Shown here one piece after another: positions 42,257-50,528 of a DNA stretch of 50,528 bases (position 1 is the first letter of the stretch; the number at the start of each line of letters is the position of its first letter). The stretch spans positions 1-50,528 of the forward strand of contig CASIAE010000021.1 in assembly GCA_949372605.1 (NCBI GenBank), given 5' to 3'. The stretch is from an uncultured Flavobacteriaceae bacterium. GTDB lineage: Bacteria > Bacteroidota > Bacteroidia > Flavobacteriales > Flavobacteriaceae. The notes under the pieces were generated by a model. That model worked only from the letters and a program-made list of their open reading frames with translations, did no database searches and was not told the origin of the DNA. Position numbers and translations under genes: made by a program.

Positions 42257-42264
42257 TATCTTTG
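42257..42264 (+). promoter_or_regulatory. Putative -7 box (TATCTTTG)
   Basis: TATCTTTG fits the Bacteroidota -7 consensus TAnnTTTG and ends 15 bases before the ATG of the 42280 membrane-protein gene. No clear -33 element was found at normal spacing. Confidence 0.45.
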
Positions 42265-42279
42265 TTAAAAATTTAGATC

Positions 42280-42717
42280 ATGTATTCATTGTTTAAAAAC
42301 TTACACTCTTATTGGGCATTTTTAGTGCTAATTGTAATATTACTTGCAATTGGAAATGCTTTTATAGGTAAAATAAAAGGAAAGGATTTTGAATCTAAGG
42401 ATTTAAGAATTTCTCTTTTTGGATTAATATTTTCTCACCTTCAGTTATTGATTGGGTTGATTCTTTACTTCGTTTCTCCTTGGTTTGACCAATGGTCAGC
42501 TTTAGGAATAGGTGGTGTTATGAAAGATGCACAAACAAGGCTTTATTTGGTTGAACATCCATTTACAAACATTATTGCCATCGTCCTGATTACGATGGGA
42601 TGGTCACTTCACAAGAGACAAAGTGATAGCGGAAAAAAATTCCTACGCATTGGATTGTTTTATAGCTTTGGTTTGTTGTTACTCCTTAGCAGAATTCCCT
42701 GGAATAATTGGTTGTAA
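42280..42717 (+). CDS. Four-helix membrane protein, cytochrome-b-like
   Basis: 145 residues with four hydrophobic helices: SYWAFLVLIVILLAIGNAF, LRISLFGLIFSHLQLLIGLIL, FTNIIAIVLITMGWSL and RIGLFYSFGLLLLLSRIPW. His residues in LHSYWAF, FSHLQLL, VEHPFTN and LHKRQ could bind haem, which is why flavobacterial homologues are often named cytochrome B. Haem binding is not proven. It lies 18 bases before gpsA and a TATCTTTG box precedes it. Confidence 0.65.
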   Translation: MYSLFKNLHSYWAFLVLIVILLAIGNAFIGKIKGKDFESKDLRISLFGLIFSHLQLLIGLILYFVSPWFDQWSALGIGGVMKDAQTRLYLVEHPFTNIIAIVLITMGWSLHKRQSDSGKKFLRIGLFYSFGLLLLLSRIPWNNWL

Positions 42718-42735
42718 TTTTTTGAGTTTAAAAAA

Positions 42736-43773
42736 ATGATTGCCACTAAAAAACAAGCTATATTTAAACATTTGCTTTTAAAGAATAAGCTAACTATTGC
42801 ACTAATCGGTGGGGGAAGCTGGGCGACTGCCTTGGCTAAAATTTTATGTGAAAATAAGAGGAAAATTGGGTGGTACATGCGTAATGAAGACAACATCAGC
42901 TTCATTGAAAAACACCATCATAATCCAAATTATCTGAGCTCTGCCAGACTGAGTGTTAAGCGGCTAAACATCAGTTCTGATATAAACAAAATAGTCGACA
43001 CCGCTGACATTATCATCTTGGCTGTTCCCTCCGCTTTTTTATCTAAAGAATTGAATAAAATAAGGATTTCAATAAAGGATAAAATAATTTTTTCAGCGGT
43101 GAAAGGAGTTATTCCAGAAAGCATGTTGATCGTTGGAGAACATCTGAATCAAAAATTTGGCGTCCCGATAGAAAAAATTGGAGTAATTGCAGGCCCCTGT
43201 CACGCAGAAGAGGTCGCAATGGAGCGACTGTCTTACCTTACTGTAGCTTGTGTTGATTCAATGATGGCAAAAGTTGTTGCCTCGATGCTAAAGACAAAAT
43301 ACATCCGAACCAAAACATCGAATGATATTATTGGAACGGAATATGCTGCTATGTTAAAAAACATCTATGCAATTGCTGCGGGTATTGCCCACGCATTAAA
43401 CTATGGAGATAATTTTCAGAGCGTTTTGATGAGTAATTCTATTCGTGAGATGAAACGCTTTATCAAAGATGTTTATAAAATGAAAAGAAATATCAACAAT
43501 TCTGCTTATTTAGGAGATCTTTTGGTGACCGGATATTCGATCTTTAGTCGCAACAGAACCTTTGGAAGTATGATCGGAAAAGGCTACACTGTTAAGGCAG
43601 CTCAATTAGAAATGAAGATGATATCCGAGGGGTATTATGCTGCAAAATCAGCCAAGTTAATTAACTTGAAATATGTGACTAGGGTCCCAATAATCGATGC
43701 TGTTTTTAGCATTCTTTATGAAGGAAAAAGTCCTGAAAAGGTTTTTAAAAGACTTGTGAAAAAGTTAGACTAG
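42736..43773 (+). CDS. gpsA: Glycerol-3-phosphate dehydrogenase (NAD(P)+)
   Basis: 345 residues. NAD-binding [17 protein letters not shown], the AVPSAFL and AVKGVIPES loops, [14 protein letters not shown], and the C-terminal catalytic region with [18 protein letters not shown] (Lys), SNSIREM and [10 protein letters not shown]. It makes glycerol-3-phosphate for phospholipids. Slightly longer than usual because of an N-terminal extension (about 20 residues before the Rossmann strand). Its stop is shared with pheS (CTAG). Confidence 0.95.
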   Translation: MIATKKQAIFKHLLLKNKLTIALIGGGSWATALAKILCENKRKIGWYMRNEDNISFIEKHHHNPNYLSSARLSVKRLNISSDINKIVDTADIIILAVPSAFLSKELNKIRISIKDKIIFSAVKGVIPESMLIVGEHLNQKFGVPIEKIGVIAGPCHAEEVAMERLSYLTVACVDSMMAKVVASMLKTKYIRTKTSNDIIGTEYAAMLKNIYAIAAGIAHALNYGDNFQSVLMSNSIREMKRFIKDVYKMKRNINNSAYLGDLLVTGYSIFSRNRTFGSMIGKGYTVKAAQLEMKMISEGYYAAKSAKLINLKYVTRVPIIDAVFSILYEGKSPEKVFKRLVKKLD

Positions 43774-44789
43774 AAACTAGATTTAAATTGTTCTAGAAAA
43801 CGAATGTCATTTTCAAAAAACAATCTTATGTCCCCAATTTGGTAAAGCAACATTGCGATTCGCTCAATCCCCATTCCAAAGGCATACCCAGAATATTCTT
43901 CAGGATCAATACTACAATTCTTTAAAACATTGGGATCAACCATGCCACAACCCATGATCTCTAACCAACCCGTTCCCTTAGTAATGCGATAGTCAGTTTC
44001 CGTTTCTAATCCCCAATAAATATCGACTTCTGAGCTGGGTTCCGTAAAAGGAAAATAAGACGGTCGCAATCGTATTTTAGAGTTGCCAAATAAAGACTCT
44101 GTAAAGTAAAGAAGCGTTTGTTTTAAATCAGCAAAAGAAACATTTTTGTCAATATAGAGTCCTTCTACTTGATGAAAAATACAATGAGATCGAGCGGAAA
44201 TTGCCTCATTCCTAAAAACCCTACCTGGAGATATCGTCCGGATCGGGGGTTTGTTGTTCTCCATATACCTCACTTGTACAGAAGAAGTATGCGTTCGAAG
44301 CAAAACATCGGGATCCGTTTGAATAAAAAAAGTATCCTGCATGTCACGCGCCGGATGGTGTTCAGGAAGATTTAAAGCTGTAAAATTATGCCAATCATCT
44401 TCTATTTCTGGACCTTCAGATATATTAAACCCAATCTGTGAAAAAATATCTACGATTCTGTTTTTAACCAATGATAAAGGATGCCTTGAGCCCAATTCAA
44501 CTGGAAAAGGAGATCTTGAAAGATCGCCAATACTTCCCTTTGGTTTTTGGGAAGTCGATTTTGATTGTAGTGCTTTTACTTTTTCAGAAACATCATTTTT
44601 TAGGGTGTTCAGCGCTAGACCAAATTCCTTCTTTTCATTGCTAGGAACTTCTTTAAAAGCAGCAAAAAAGTCATTTAACATTCCTTTTTTACCTAGATAT
44701 TTTATTCTAAAAGCCTCAATTTCCTCCTTAGAATCAGTTTGAAACTGAGCTACTAGATCAAGATTTTCTTTAATTTTTTCAATCATCAC
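43770..44789 (-). CDS. pheS: Phenylalanyl-tRNA synthetase alpha subunit
   Basis: 339 residues. N-terminal coiled coil, then class II motifs: [30 protein letters not shown] (motif 2 region), [14 protein letters not shown], and the motif 3 region [14 protein letters not shown]. It charges tRNA-Phe together with PheT, which is not in the window. The GTG at 44787-44789 or the following ATG at 44784-44786 can be the start; ATG is more likely, because a TATTTTTG box lies just before. Confidence 0.96.
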   Translation of the reverse strand: MMIEKIKENLDLVAQFQTDSKEEIEAFRIKYLGKKGMLNDFFAAFKEVPSNEKKEFGLALNTLKNDVSEKVKALQSKSTSQKPKGSIGDLSRSPFPVELGSRHPLSLVKNRIVDIFSQIGFNISEGPEIEDDWHNFTALNLPEHHPARDMQDTFFIQTDPDVLLRTHTSSVQVRYMENNKPPIRTISPGRVFRNEAISARSHCIFHQVEGLYIDKNVSFADLKQTLLYFTESLFGNSKIRLRPSYFPFTEPSSEVDIYWGLETETDYRITKGTGWLEIMGCGMVDPNVLKNCSIDPEEYSGYAFGMGIERIAMLLYQIGDIRLFFENDIRFLEQFKSSF

Positions 44790-44790
44790 A

Positions 44791-44798
44791 CAAAAATA
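44791..44798 (-). promoter_or_regulatory. Putative -7 box of pheS (TATTTTTG)
   Basis: The minus strand reads TATTTTTG ending only four bases before the pheS ATG. If this is the real -7 element, transcription would begin at or next to the start codon, giving a leaderless or nearly leaderless message. Confidence 0.4.
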
Positions 44799-44807
44799 AA
44801 CATTCTG

Positions 44808-45176
44808 TTATTTAATTACCTCTCGATTTAAAAAGTATTCTACTATTGCCTCTTTCATCAAAACACTCTGCTCCCCTGCTTTCAAGGGGGGCAACTCCTC
44901 TGTTAACTCAAAATGAGGCCATCCTTGCTCATCAAAAAAATCAAATCGGTAGTATCCAAAAGGCTCTAAAGCTGTACAAATTCCAATATGTATTAGATCA
45001 ACATTATCATCTTTTTTAAACTTCCTATGTATTTGACCCAATTCCTGTAGCCCAATCAGATAGAGCATTCCTTCTACATCTAGGGGCTCACCATCAGAAA
45101 ATTTATCCGTTAGAACCTCAACCAATTTTTCCCACCGATCTTTTAGTAATTGATCTCTAGTAGTGACTTTTTGCAT
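44808..45176 (-). CDS. Conserved hypothetical protein
   Basis: 122 residues, soluble, acidic. Contains a segment LDVEGMLYLIGLQELGQIHRKF and FEPFGYYRFDF-like region (GYYRFDFFDEQGWPHFEL). No known motif. It lies 18 bases upstream of pheS on the same strand and may be cotranscribed. The composition and closeness to pheS suggest a conserved flavobacterial protein, but I did not recognise the family. Confidence 0.6.
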   Translation of the reverse strand: MQKVTTRDQLLKDRWEKLVEVLTDKFSDGEPLDVEGMLYLIGLQELGQIHRKFKKDDNVDLIHIGICTALEPFGYYRFDFFDEQGWPHFELTEELPPLKAGEQSVLMKEAIVEYFLNREVIK

Positions 45177-45245
45177 GTGGTAAAGATAAGTGCTTTGAGT
45201 TAATTCTCTTGTCGACTTTATGAAAAATAGAGTACTTTCGTGCTC

Positions 45246-45755
45246 ATGAATGTGGTAGATATTATAATTGCAATAGGAATGGCATTTGGTTTTTTCAAGG
45301 GCTTTTCTAAGGGTTTTATTGTAGAAATCGCCTCTTTGCTCGCCTTATTCTTAGGGTTGTTTGGCGCATTAAAATTTTCTCCACTTGTCGTTAATTTGAT
45401 TGAAGGGTATTTTGACTGGAATCCTGCTGCCATTCGAGCCAGTGCGTACTTTCTTGTTTTCATTATAATTGTTTTTGGTATTTCACTATTGGCAAAAGCT
45501 TTGACGAAAGTAATCAGCCTTGCTGCACTGGGTTTATTCAATCGGTTTTTGGGTGCTTTGTTTGGAGTGATCAAATGGGGGATTTTCCTCTGTGGAGCTT
45601 TCTTTTTTATTGGAAAATTAAATAATTGGATTACATTAGTTGATCCAAAATATTTTGAGGGTTCACTACTTTATGAACCTATTTTAAAATTAGGCGAATT
45701 TTTATTTAATTGGGGAAGTGGAATGTCAGATGAAATTCCTGAAAAATTTATTTAA
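45246..45755 (+). CDS. cvpA: CvpA-family membrane protein
   Basis: 169 residues from ATG 45246 (MNVVDIIIAIGMAFGFFKGF); an in-frame GTG lies two codons upstream. Four hydrophobic helices and the GFFKGFSKGFIVEIASLLALF motif are typical of CvpA. CvpA is linked to colicin V production and, in other bacteria, envelope stress and purine gene regulation. The role here is not known. It converges with batE, overlapping by eight bases. Confidence 0.85.
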   Translation: MNVVDIIIAIGMAFGFFKGFSKGFIVEIASLLALFLGLFGALKFSPLVVNLIEGYFDWNPAAIRASAYFLVFIIIVFGISLLAKALTKVISLAALGLFNRFLGALFGVIKWGIFLCGAFFFIGKLNNWITLVDPKYFEGSLLYEPILKLGEFLFNWGSGMSDEIPEKFI

Positions 45756-46509
45756 AATCTTTGAGACTGCGAATATTCCCTCCTTTTATCCAACCTTCAG
45801 AACCATTTGCTATTTTAATTTTTTGCCATTCTTGTAGCGCATCTAAAAGCTGAACTTTTGTGCCTTCATGAAGAAGAAACAACACTTCAGAACGGGAGTT
45901 TGGCTCGGCCCAAACATCAATTTTTTCACTAAATAAAATACCGTAGATTGTAGATTCTTCTGTTGAGGATTTCATGAAAGATATTGAAATTGAGCTAACC
46001 AAAAGTAACGAAGATAATATCGCAAGAATAAAGAAAGTCCTCTTTAAAAAAGGAGCTTTATTCCATAAATAAAGGCCGATAAACAGAGCGAAAAGCCATG
46101 CCAAAACAACAGCTAGAATAGCCCATCCTTCTGTAGAAAAAGAATTAAAAAAAGAGTTTTTCATATGGGTCAACTGCGTCTGAGGAAGTAATTCAACTGC
46201 ATCAATGGCCATGTTTTGGGCGAAAGCAGCGTTCACTTTTGTATCCTGATCATTAGGATTTAAAAGCTGGGCTTTTTCATAATAAAAAACACTCTCTCCA
46301 ACATTGTTTAGTCGGTAATAGCAGTTTGCCAAGTTGTAATACAATGCCGCACTGTGTTCTCCTTGATCCAAAATTTCTTTATACAAGGAAACTGCTTTTT
46401 CATATTTAGCATTATTGTAAGCCGTATTGGCGTTTTCAAAAACTACACTAGGGCTTTGTCCAAATGTATAATTGAAAAAGAAAAGAAAAGAAAACAGTTT
46501 CAACTTCAT
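45748..46509 (-). CDS. batE: BatE-like TPR/SH3 protein
   Basis: 253 residues. Signal peptide (KLFSFLFFFNYTFGQ), two TPR-like repeats (NAKYEKAVSLYKEIL, LYYNLANCYYRLNN), two membrane helices (GWAILAVVLAWLFALFIGLYLW and FFILAILSSLLLVSSISISF) and a C-terminal SH3-like domain (VWAEPNSRSEVLFLL, GSEGWIKGGNIR). It is the last gene of the Bat operon. It starts with a four-base ATGA overlap with the end of batD. The partner in the envelope is unknown. Confidence 0.88.
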   Translation of the reverse strand: MKLKLFSFLFFFNYTFGQSPSVVFENANTAYNNAKYEKAVSLYKEILDQGEHSAALYYNLANCYYRLNNVGESVFYYEKAQLLNPNDQDTKVNAAFAQNMAIDAVELLPQTQLTHMKNSFFNSFSTEGWAILAVVLAWLFALFIGLYLWNKAPFLKRTFFILAILSSLLLVSSISISFMKSSTEESTIYGILFSEKIDVWAEPNSRSEVLFLLHEGTKVQLLDALQEWQKIKIANGSEGWIKGGNIRSLKDFK

Positions 46510-48266
46510 AATTTTCTGTCTATGGTGGCAATTACATTAAGCGCTTGATCAAAATCTTGCTGCATTTTAGCATCCGTTGCAGGAGAATATCGAGCGATCT
46601 CACAGTTTTCCAATAAATTTATAAAAGAATCAATATCATCCGAGGAAAGAGGTTTTTCCTTTAACAGTTGACGGATTTTCTCCTTGTTAAAATCAAATGT
46701 TTCAATCTTTAATTTGGCTTTTAAATAGTTGTGTAAAGCCCTTTCTAAGGCATCGTAGAAAAGTATTTTGTTTTTCAGGTTTTTCTTGGCTGAGCCTAAG
46801 TATTTTTTTGCAAGTTTATTTGCAGTTTTCAACTTTATTCCGTCAACATCACCAGATATTTTTATTTTACGTCGCAGGAGGAAATAAAATATTAGGAGCA
46901 ATAAAAATGGGGCAACAATCATCAAATAAAACTCTTTACTGCCCCAAAAGGCAAGCTGCTCAATTGGTCTTAGGTTTGGAATTAATTTTATAAAACGAAA
47001 CGATTCGTTTTCAGTTGAAACCAATTGATTTGAAGTCGAGTTGTTTTTATTAGTGGAGTTGCCCGCAATTGGGCCATCATATACGTCGACAATATGCTCT
47101 TGGGATATGAGGGTGAAATATTCTTCTTTCTTTGGGTCGAAATAAGAAAACGAGACGGGGGAGATGGGATATTTACCCTGAAATCTTGGAACAACAGTGT
47201 ATTTGTCTTCAATGCTTCCTTTCATTCCACCCAGACTTGTTTTAACGTCTTCTGAGTGCTCCGGCTCATAAACCTCAAGAGTATTCGGCAGTGTCAGTTT
47301 CGGTAGGGTGAAGAGCTTTAAATTTCCACTGCCACTTACTTTAACTTTTAACTCAAAAGACTCCGAAGCTTTTAAATCATTCTTATTTAGAATTAAATTA
47401 AAATCAAACTGTCCAACCGCACCAAAGAAATTGGCAGGCTTCCCTTTTTCAGGTAATGGCTTAACGTTTATAAATCTTTTTTCGGCAGTAATCGCACGGG
47501 AAGTTTGCTGAACAATTCTGCCTCCAAAAAAATCACGCCGATTGGAGGGAAGACCAATAACGACATTTAGACTGAGAGGCTCTAGTGTTAATTTTCCTAT
47601 TTTTTGGGGATATAAAACGGTTTTTCTCCAAACAACCACCTTATAATCTTCTCCCCTGAAAGTTGTATTCTGAACCTGTAGTTGGGGGATTTTTATAATA
47701 TGACTCCAAAAGTCCTGAAACTTTGGACTTTCTATTTCTCTAGCGTCCGATATTTTAAGTGGGCTTCTAAAGTATAGTTTATAAACAACCGTAATGGCTT
47801 CATTTAGGTAAGGCCTAGGATTGGAAACTTCAGCGACCAGGTGAAGGTTATCGTCTATGAGATACTCTGGACTATTAGGATCACGCGGCACAGCTACTGA
47901 TTCGGAAACCGTAATTTTGACCGGAGTAGTTCGATAAACTTTTCCTTCGATTTTGACTGTCGAAGCTTTAAGCGTCGCGGCACCTTTCTTTTTTGGTGAT
48001 AAGAAATAAGTAAATGTTTTGGAGAAACTTTTTTTACCATTAACCCACGAATTGCTTATAGATTGATTTGGGCCTCCAACAACTCTGAAGTCAGAGAAAT
48101 TTGGAGCTGTGAAATTATCTCCATTTTTATTCATAATGAAATCAACCCTCAAACGTTCGTTGAGTCCCATAGATTTCTTGCTCACCCTGGCTTCAAAAGA
48201 CACCTGTGCAGTGACGTTAAAAACGGTGAATAGCAAAACAATTATATGTAAAATATATTTGTGCAT
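46506..48266 (-). CDS. batD: BatD, aerotolerance/oxygen-tolerance protein
   Basis: 586 residues. Signal peptide, then Ig-like strand domains (VSFEARVSKKSMGLNERL, PYLNEAITVVYKLYF) and one C-terminal membrane helix near 445-463 (FYLMIVAPFLLLLIFYFLL), followed by a helical cytoplasmic domain. This is the BatD (DUF) arrangement. Bat proteins are linked to aerotolerance and envelope stress in Bacteroides. Starts 18 bases after batC and ends four bases into batE. Confidence 0.9.
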   Translation of the reverse strand: MHKYILHIIVLLFTVFNVTAQVSFEARVSKKSMGLNERLRVDFIMNKNGDNFTAPNFSDFRVVGGPNQSISNSWVNGKKSFSKTFTYFLSPKKKGAATLKASTVKIEGKVYRTTPVKITVSESVAVPRDPNSPEYLIDDNLHLVAEVSNPRPYLNEAITVVYKLYFRSPLKISDAREIESPKFQDFWSHIIKIPQLQVQNTTFRGEDYKVVVWRKTVLYPQKIGKLTLEPLSLNVVIGLPSNRRDFFGGRIVQQTSRAITAEKRFINVKPLPEKGKPANFFGAVGQFDFNLILNKNDLKASESFELKVKVSGSGNLKLFTLPKLTLPNTLEVYEPEHSEDVKTSLGGMKGSIEDKYTVVPRFQGKYPISPVSFSYFDPKKEEYFTLISQEHIVDVYDGPIAGNSTNKNNSTSNQLVSTENESFRFIKLIPNLRPIEQLAFWGSKEFYLMIVAPFLLLLIFYFLLRRKIKISGDVDGIKLKTANKLAKKYLGSAKKNLKNKILFYDALERALHNYLKAKLKIETFDFNKEKIRQLLKEKPLSSDDIDSFINLLENCEIARYSPATDAKMQQDFDQALNVIATIDRKL

Positions 48267-48283
48267 TCTAATTGATTACAAAT

Positions 48284-49093
48284 TTACCAATCTTTCTCCC
48301 CTCTAACAGGAACCCCTTGAATTTTTTCGGCATTGACCTTGTCTTGTACTTTTTTCTCTTGATTATTCATTGCTTCTAGCAAACTTTTCACCTGCTCTGG
48401 AGAGAGCTGACCCTGCTTGGGCTTCGGTGGAGGCTGCTGTTCCTTCTCATCTTTTCCATCTTTAGACTCTTCAGGTTTTTCCTCTTTTTCTTCCTCACCT
48501 TCCTCTTTCTTGTCTTCCGAATCTTCTCCGTCCTTACCTTCTTTATCCTCTTCTTTGTCTTTTTCTTCCTCCCCTTCTTTGTCTTGATCTTGATCTTTTT
48601 TGTCCTCTTGATCTTTATCGTCTTGATCCTTTTGATCCTGATTTTGTTCTTGTTCTTGCTGCTCTTTTTCTAAAAGCTCTTTTGCTAGGGCGTAATTATA
48701 CCGCGTTTGTTCATCTTCAGGATTATTTCTCAATGCGTTTTTATAGGACTCAACTGCCTTAACATAATCTTTTTGTTGCATAAAAACATTTCCCATGTTG
48801 TGAAATGCATGATGCTTACTTGATTTATTCTCTGAGAATTTTTGGGTTTGAAAATAACGTTGTTTTGCTTCATCAAAATTCTTATCCTTGTAATGTGTGT
48901 TACCAAGGTTATAAAGTGCTTCTGGTTTTTCTGGGGCTTTGGAAAGTGCTTTCCTGTATGACATCTCAGCGGAATCAAACACAGATTCTTTTGCCAATTG
49001 ATTCCCATCATAAATATGATTGTTCACAACCGCTTCTTGGGCAGCACCCTTAATGAATGAAATTAAAAACAAACAGAAAAAAAATCGAAACAT
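48284..49093 (-). CDS. batC: BatC TPR protein with long charged tract
   Basis: 269 residues. Signal peptide (FFFCLFLISFIKGAAQEA), three TPR repeats (about 30-140) including PEKPEALYNLGNTHYKDKNF and DYVKAVESYKNALRNNPEDE, then an extreme low-complexity tract of Lys, Glu, Asp and Gln (about 141-225). The C-terminus (SPEQVKSLLEAMNNQEKKVQ) is a conserved BatC end that probably pairs with BatB. The charged tract is long and repetitive even for this family, which makes the DNA prone to slippage. Confidence 0.88.
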   Translation of the reverse strand: MFRFFFCLFLISFIKGAAQEAVVNNHIYDGNQLAKESVFDSAEMSYRKALSKAPEKPEALYNLGNTHYKDKNFDEAKQRYFQTQKFSENKSSKHHAFHNMGNVFMQQKDYVKAVESYKNALRNNPEDEQTRYNYALAKELLEKEQQEQEQNQDQKDQDDKDQEDKKDQDQDKEGEEEKDKEEDKEGKDGEDSEDKKEEGEEEKEEKPEESKDGKDEKEQQPPPKPKQGQLSPEQVKSLLEAMNNQEKKVQDKVNAEKIQGVPVRGEKDW

Positions 49094-49099
49094 AATTTT

Positions 49100-50134
49100 T
49101 TATTTTTCGTTAAATAAATTTAAATTTTGAACCCATTTAGTTTTCGTTTCAAAAAGAAAAATCTCTATGAGCAGCAAAAGAAATCCCGCCAAAAGAAAAG
49201 CTTGAAACTGGTCTTTGTAACTGACAAATTTTTTAGCCTCAAATTCTTTTTTATCCATCGATTTTAATTTATCTGAAACAAAGTCCAAAACTTCCTGAGT
49301 TTCATTCCCATCAGTATATTCGCCACCAGATACTTTTGCAATCACCTTCAGAATTTCCTCGTTTCGTTTTGTGATGACAGTCTCTCCCTCTAGATTTTTC
49401 TTATAGGATTCAATTATTCCATTTTTTTTAATAGGAATAGGAGCGCCTTGTTCGGTACCTACTCCAAAAGTAAAAATCCTAATTCCTAAAGCAGAAGCCC
49501 TTTTGGCTGCTGATTCTCCTTCCTCAGAATGGTCTTCACCATCTGAGATTAAAAAAACAACTCGGTTGGTCTGATCTTCATCATCAAAAAATGTTCCAGA
49601 AAGATCGAGAGCAGCATCCAATGCAGTTCCCTGTGAGGAAAGCATGTCAGTATTTAATGCCTGTAAAAACATTCTGCCCGCTCCATAATCCGTGGTAATC
49701 GGTAATTGGGGAATGGCTTGAGCTGCATAGGCAATAATCCCAATTCTATCGCTTGCGAGTTGATTCATGATGGCTGACACCAATCGCTTTGATTTTTCCA
49801 ATCGATTGGGTGCAATGTCTTCGGCGAGCATACTTTTTGAAACGTCAATCGCAAAAACGATGTCTACGCCTTCTCTTTTAACGGTTTCAAGTTGGGTTCC
49901 GATTTTTGGATTTACCAATCCTATTACTAAGAAAGAAATTGACAAACTCAGAAGAATTAATTTAAATCCAGGCTTAAATCTTGACCGATAAGGACTCAAT
50001 TTTTTCATCAAGTTAGCATCGGTAAATTGGAGCTGAGCTTTTCGCTTCCATCGCATCACCAAATAAAAGCCTAGCCAGAGAACCGGCAATACTCCGAAGA
50101 AATAAAAATAGAAAGGGGTGTCAAATTGATACAT
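49100..50134 (-). CDS. batB: BatB, von Willebrand factor A protein
   Basis: 344 residues. Two N-terminal membrane helices (about 8-27 and 58-80), a vWA domain with MIDAS residues DVSKS in VFAIDVSKSM (about 93-101) and DGED in LISDGEDHSEEGE, and a C-terminal helix (FLLAGFLLLLIEIFLF). It is a membrane-bound partner of BatA. It starts one base after batA ends. Confidence 0.93.
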   Translation of the reverse strand: MYQFDTPFYFYFFGVLPVLWLGFYLVMRWKRKAQLQFTDANLMKKLSPYRSRFKPGFKLILLSLSISFLVIGLVNPKIGTQLETVKREGVDIVFAIDVSKSMLAEDIAPNRLEKSKRLVSAIMNQLASDRIGIIAYAAQAIPQLPITTDYGAGRMFLQALNTDMLSSQGTALDAALDLSGTFFDDEDQTNRVVFLISDGEDHSEEGESAAKRASALGIRIFTFGVGTEQGAPIPIKKNGIIESYKKNLEGETVITKRNEEILKVIAKVSGGEYTDGNETQEVLDFVSDKLKSMDKKEFEAKKFVSYKDQFQAFLLAGFLLLLIEIFLFETKTKWVQNLNLFNEK

Positions 50135-50135
50135 A

Positions 50136-50528
50136 TTAAATAAAGCTTCTAAATAAAGTATTACGTGCCAACCATTCGATTAAAATCATCACCAAAGCGA
50201 GAAGGATTAATGGCCTAAATTTTTCTTCATAATTATAATACTTAAACTCCTCAACTTCAGTTTTTTCAAGTTTGTTTATTTCCTGATAAATTTCTTCTAA
50301 TTTCTTGTTATCGGTAGCTCGAAAGTACAAGCCTCCAGTGCTCTTCGCTATCGTTTTTAGTAATTCTTCATCTATCTCTACTTTTGTTACACCATATTGA
50401 AACTTTCCGTTGGGTAATAATCCGATGGGGGCTCTGGCGTTTCCGTTACTCCCCAAGCCAATGGTATAAGTTTTTATTCCATATTCTACAGCCAATTCCG
50501 TTGCGATCTTGGGGTCTATAAACCCGGA
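50136..50528 (-). CDS. batA: BatA, von Willebrand factor A protein, 5'-truncated
   Basis: The frame is open to the window edge, so only the last 130 residues are visible. The start of the visible part reads SGFIDPKIATELAVEYGIKT, then YTIGLGSNGNARAPIG, the conserved end of the BatA vWA domain. A C-terminal hydrophobic helix (LILLALVMILIEWLA) follows. First known gene of the Bat operon in this direction; its MIDAS motif is outside the window. Confidence 0.9.
   Translation of the reverse strand, partial: SGFIDPKIATELAVEYGIKTYTIGLGSNGNARAPIGLLPNGKFQYGVTKVEIDEELLKTIAKSTGGLYFRATDNKKLEEIYQEINKLEKTEVEEFKYYNYEEKFRPLILLALVMILIEWLARNTLFRSFI

Noticed and set aside
48500-48680. Plus-strand pyrimidine-rich repeat as a separate element
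   Set aside because: It is only the coding DNA of the acidic tract of batC.
1-50528. CRISPR array or transposon
   Set aside because: No evenly spaced direct repeats and no transposase motifs were seen.

Overview
The window looks like a chromosomal stretch from a marine-type member of the Flavobacteriia (Bacteroidota). The DNA is clearly AT-rich. Genes lack Shine-Dalgarno sequences, and several are preceded by TAnnTTTG-type -7 boxes. Several arrangements are typical of that class: a DnaE with a fused proofreading exonuclease, an rnc / IPExxVDY / pyk block, a Bat (aerotolerance) operon, a long PurF-like paralogue beside a PfkB kinase, and a CruF/CrtD/CrtA carotenoid set. Most of the window is housekeeping. 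No CRISPR array, rRNA operon or recognisable transposase was seen.

Layout. 1-1.6 kb: a truncated membrane protein, a lipoprotein and a secreted repeat protein. 1.6-3.9 kb: a small accessory island next to tRNA-Asp, with a short HUH-type replication endonuclease, a 51-residue ribbon-helix-helix-like protein, an unknown protein and an AT-hook/small-terminase-like protein, all on the minus strand. 4.0-8.8 kb: trxA and dnaE, the latter broken by one frameshift at an A5 run. 8.9-9.3 kb: a decayed SRPBCC gene. 9.4-17.3 kb: mfd, an ACT-domain protein, a decayed yraN endonuclease gene, metG, a histone-deacetylase-like hydrolase and a CBS protein. 17.4-19.3 kb: an SDR-like protein and two unknowns. 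19.3-24.6 kb: cruF-crtD-crtA, a voltage-gated K+ channel preceded by a 28-residue membrane peptide, and a crtI gene disrupted by six single-base indels. 24.6-31.4 kb: an unknown membrane protein and addB/addA. 31.5-36.3 kb: sodA, then purN-rnhA-pfkB-purF-like. 36.4-40.6 kb: acpP-fabF-rnc-IPExxVDY-pyk. 40.6-45.8 kb: dinB, CYTH, a membrane protein, gpsA, pheS, a hypothetical and cvpA. 45.7 kb to the end: batE-D-C-B-A, with batA cut by the window edge.

How the genes work together. CruF (hydratase), CrtD (3,4-desaturase) and CrtA (oxygenase) would act after CrtI on the path to monocyclic, hydroxylated carotenoids of the myxol/saproxanthin type. The nearby crtI is broken as written. purN and the PurF-like protein relate to purine synthesis; acpP/fabF to fatty acid elongation; mfd, dinB, addAB and dnaE to replication and repair; the Bat proteins to envelope and oxidative stress tolerance.

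The most interesting items are the HUH/RHH mini-module beside tRNA-Asp, the four broken or decayed genes (two by frameshifts at mostly short homopolymers, two by real decay), the small membrane peptide in front of the K+ channel, and the habit of convergent gene pairs to share a 4-base double stop. Nothing here was checked by database search; family names rest on motifs read by eye.
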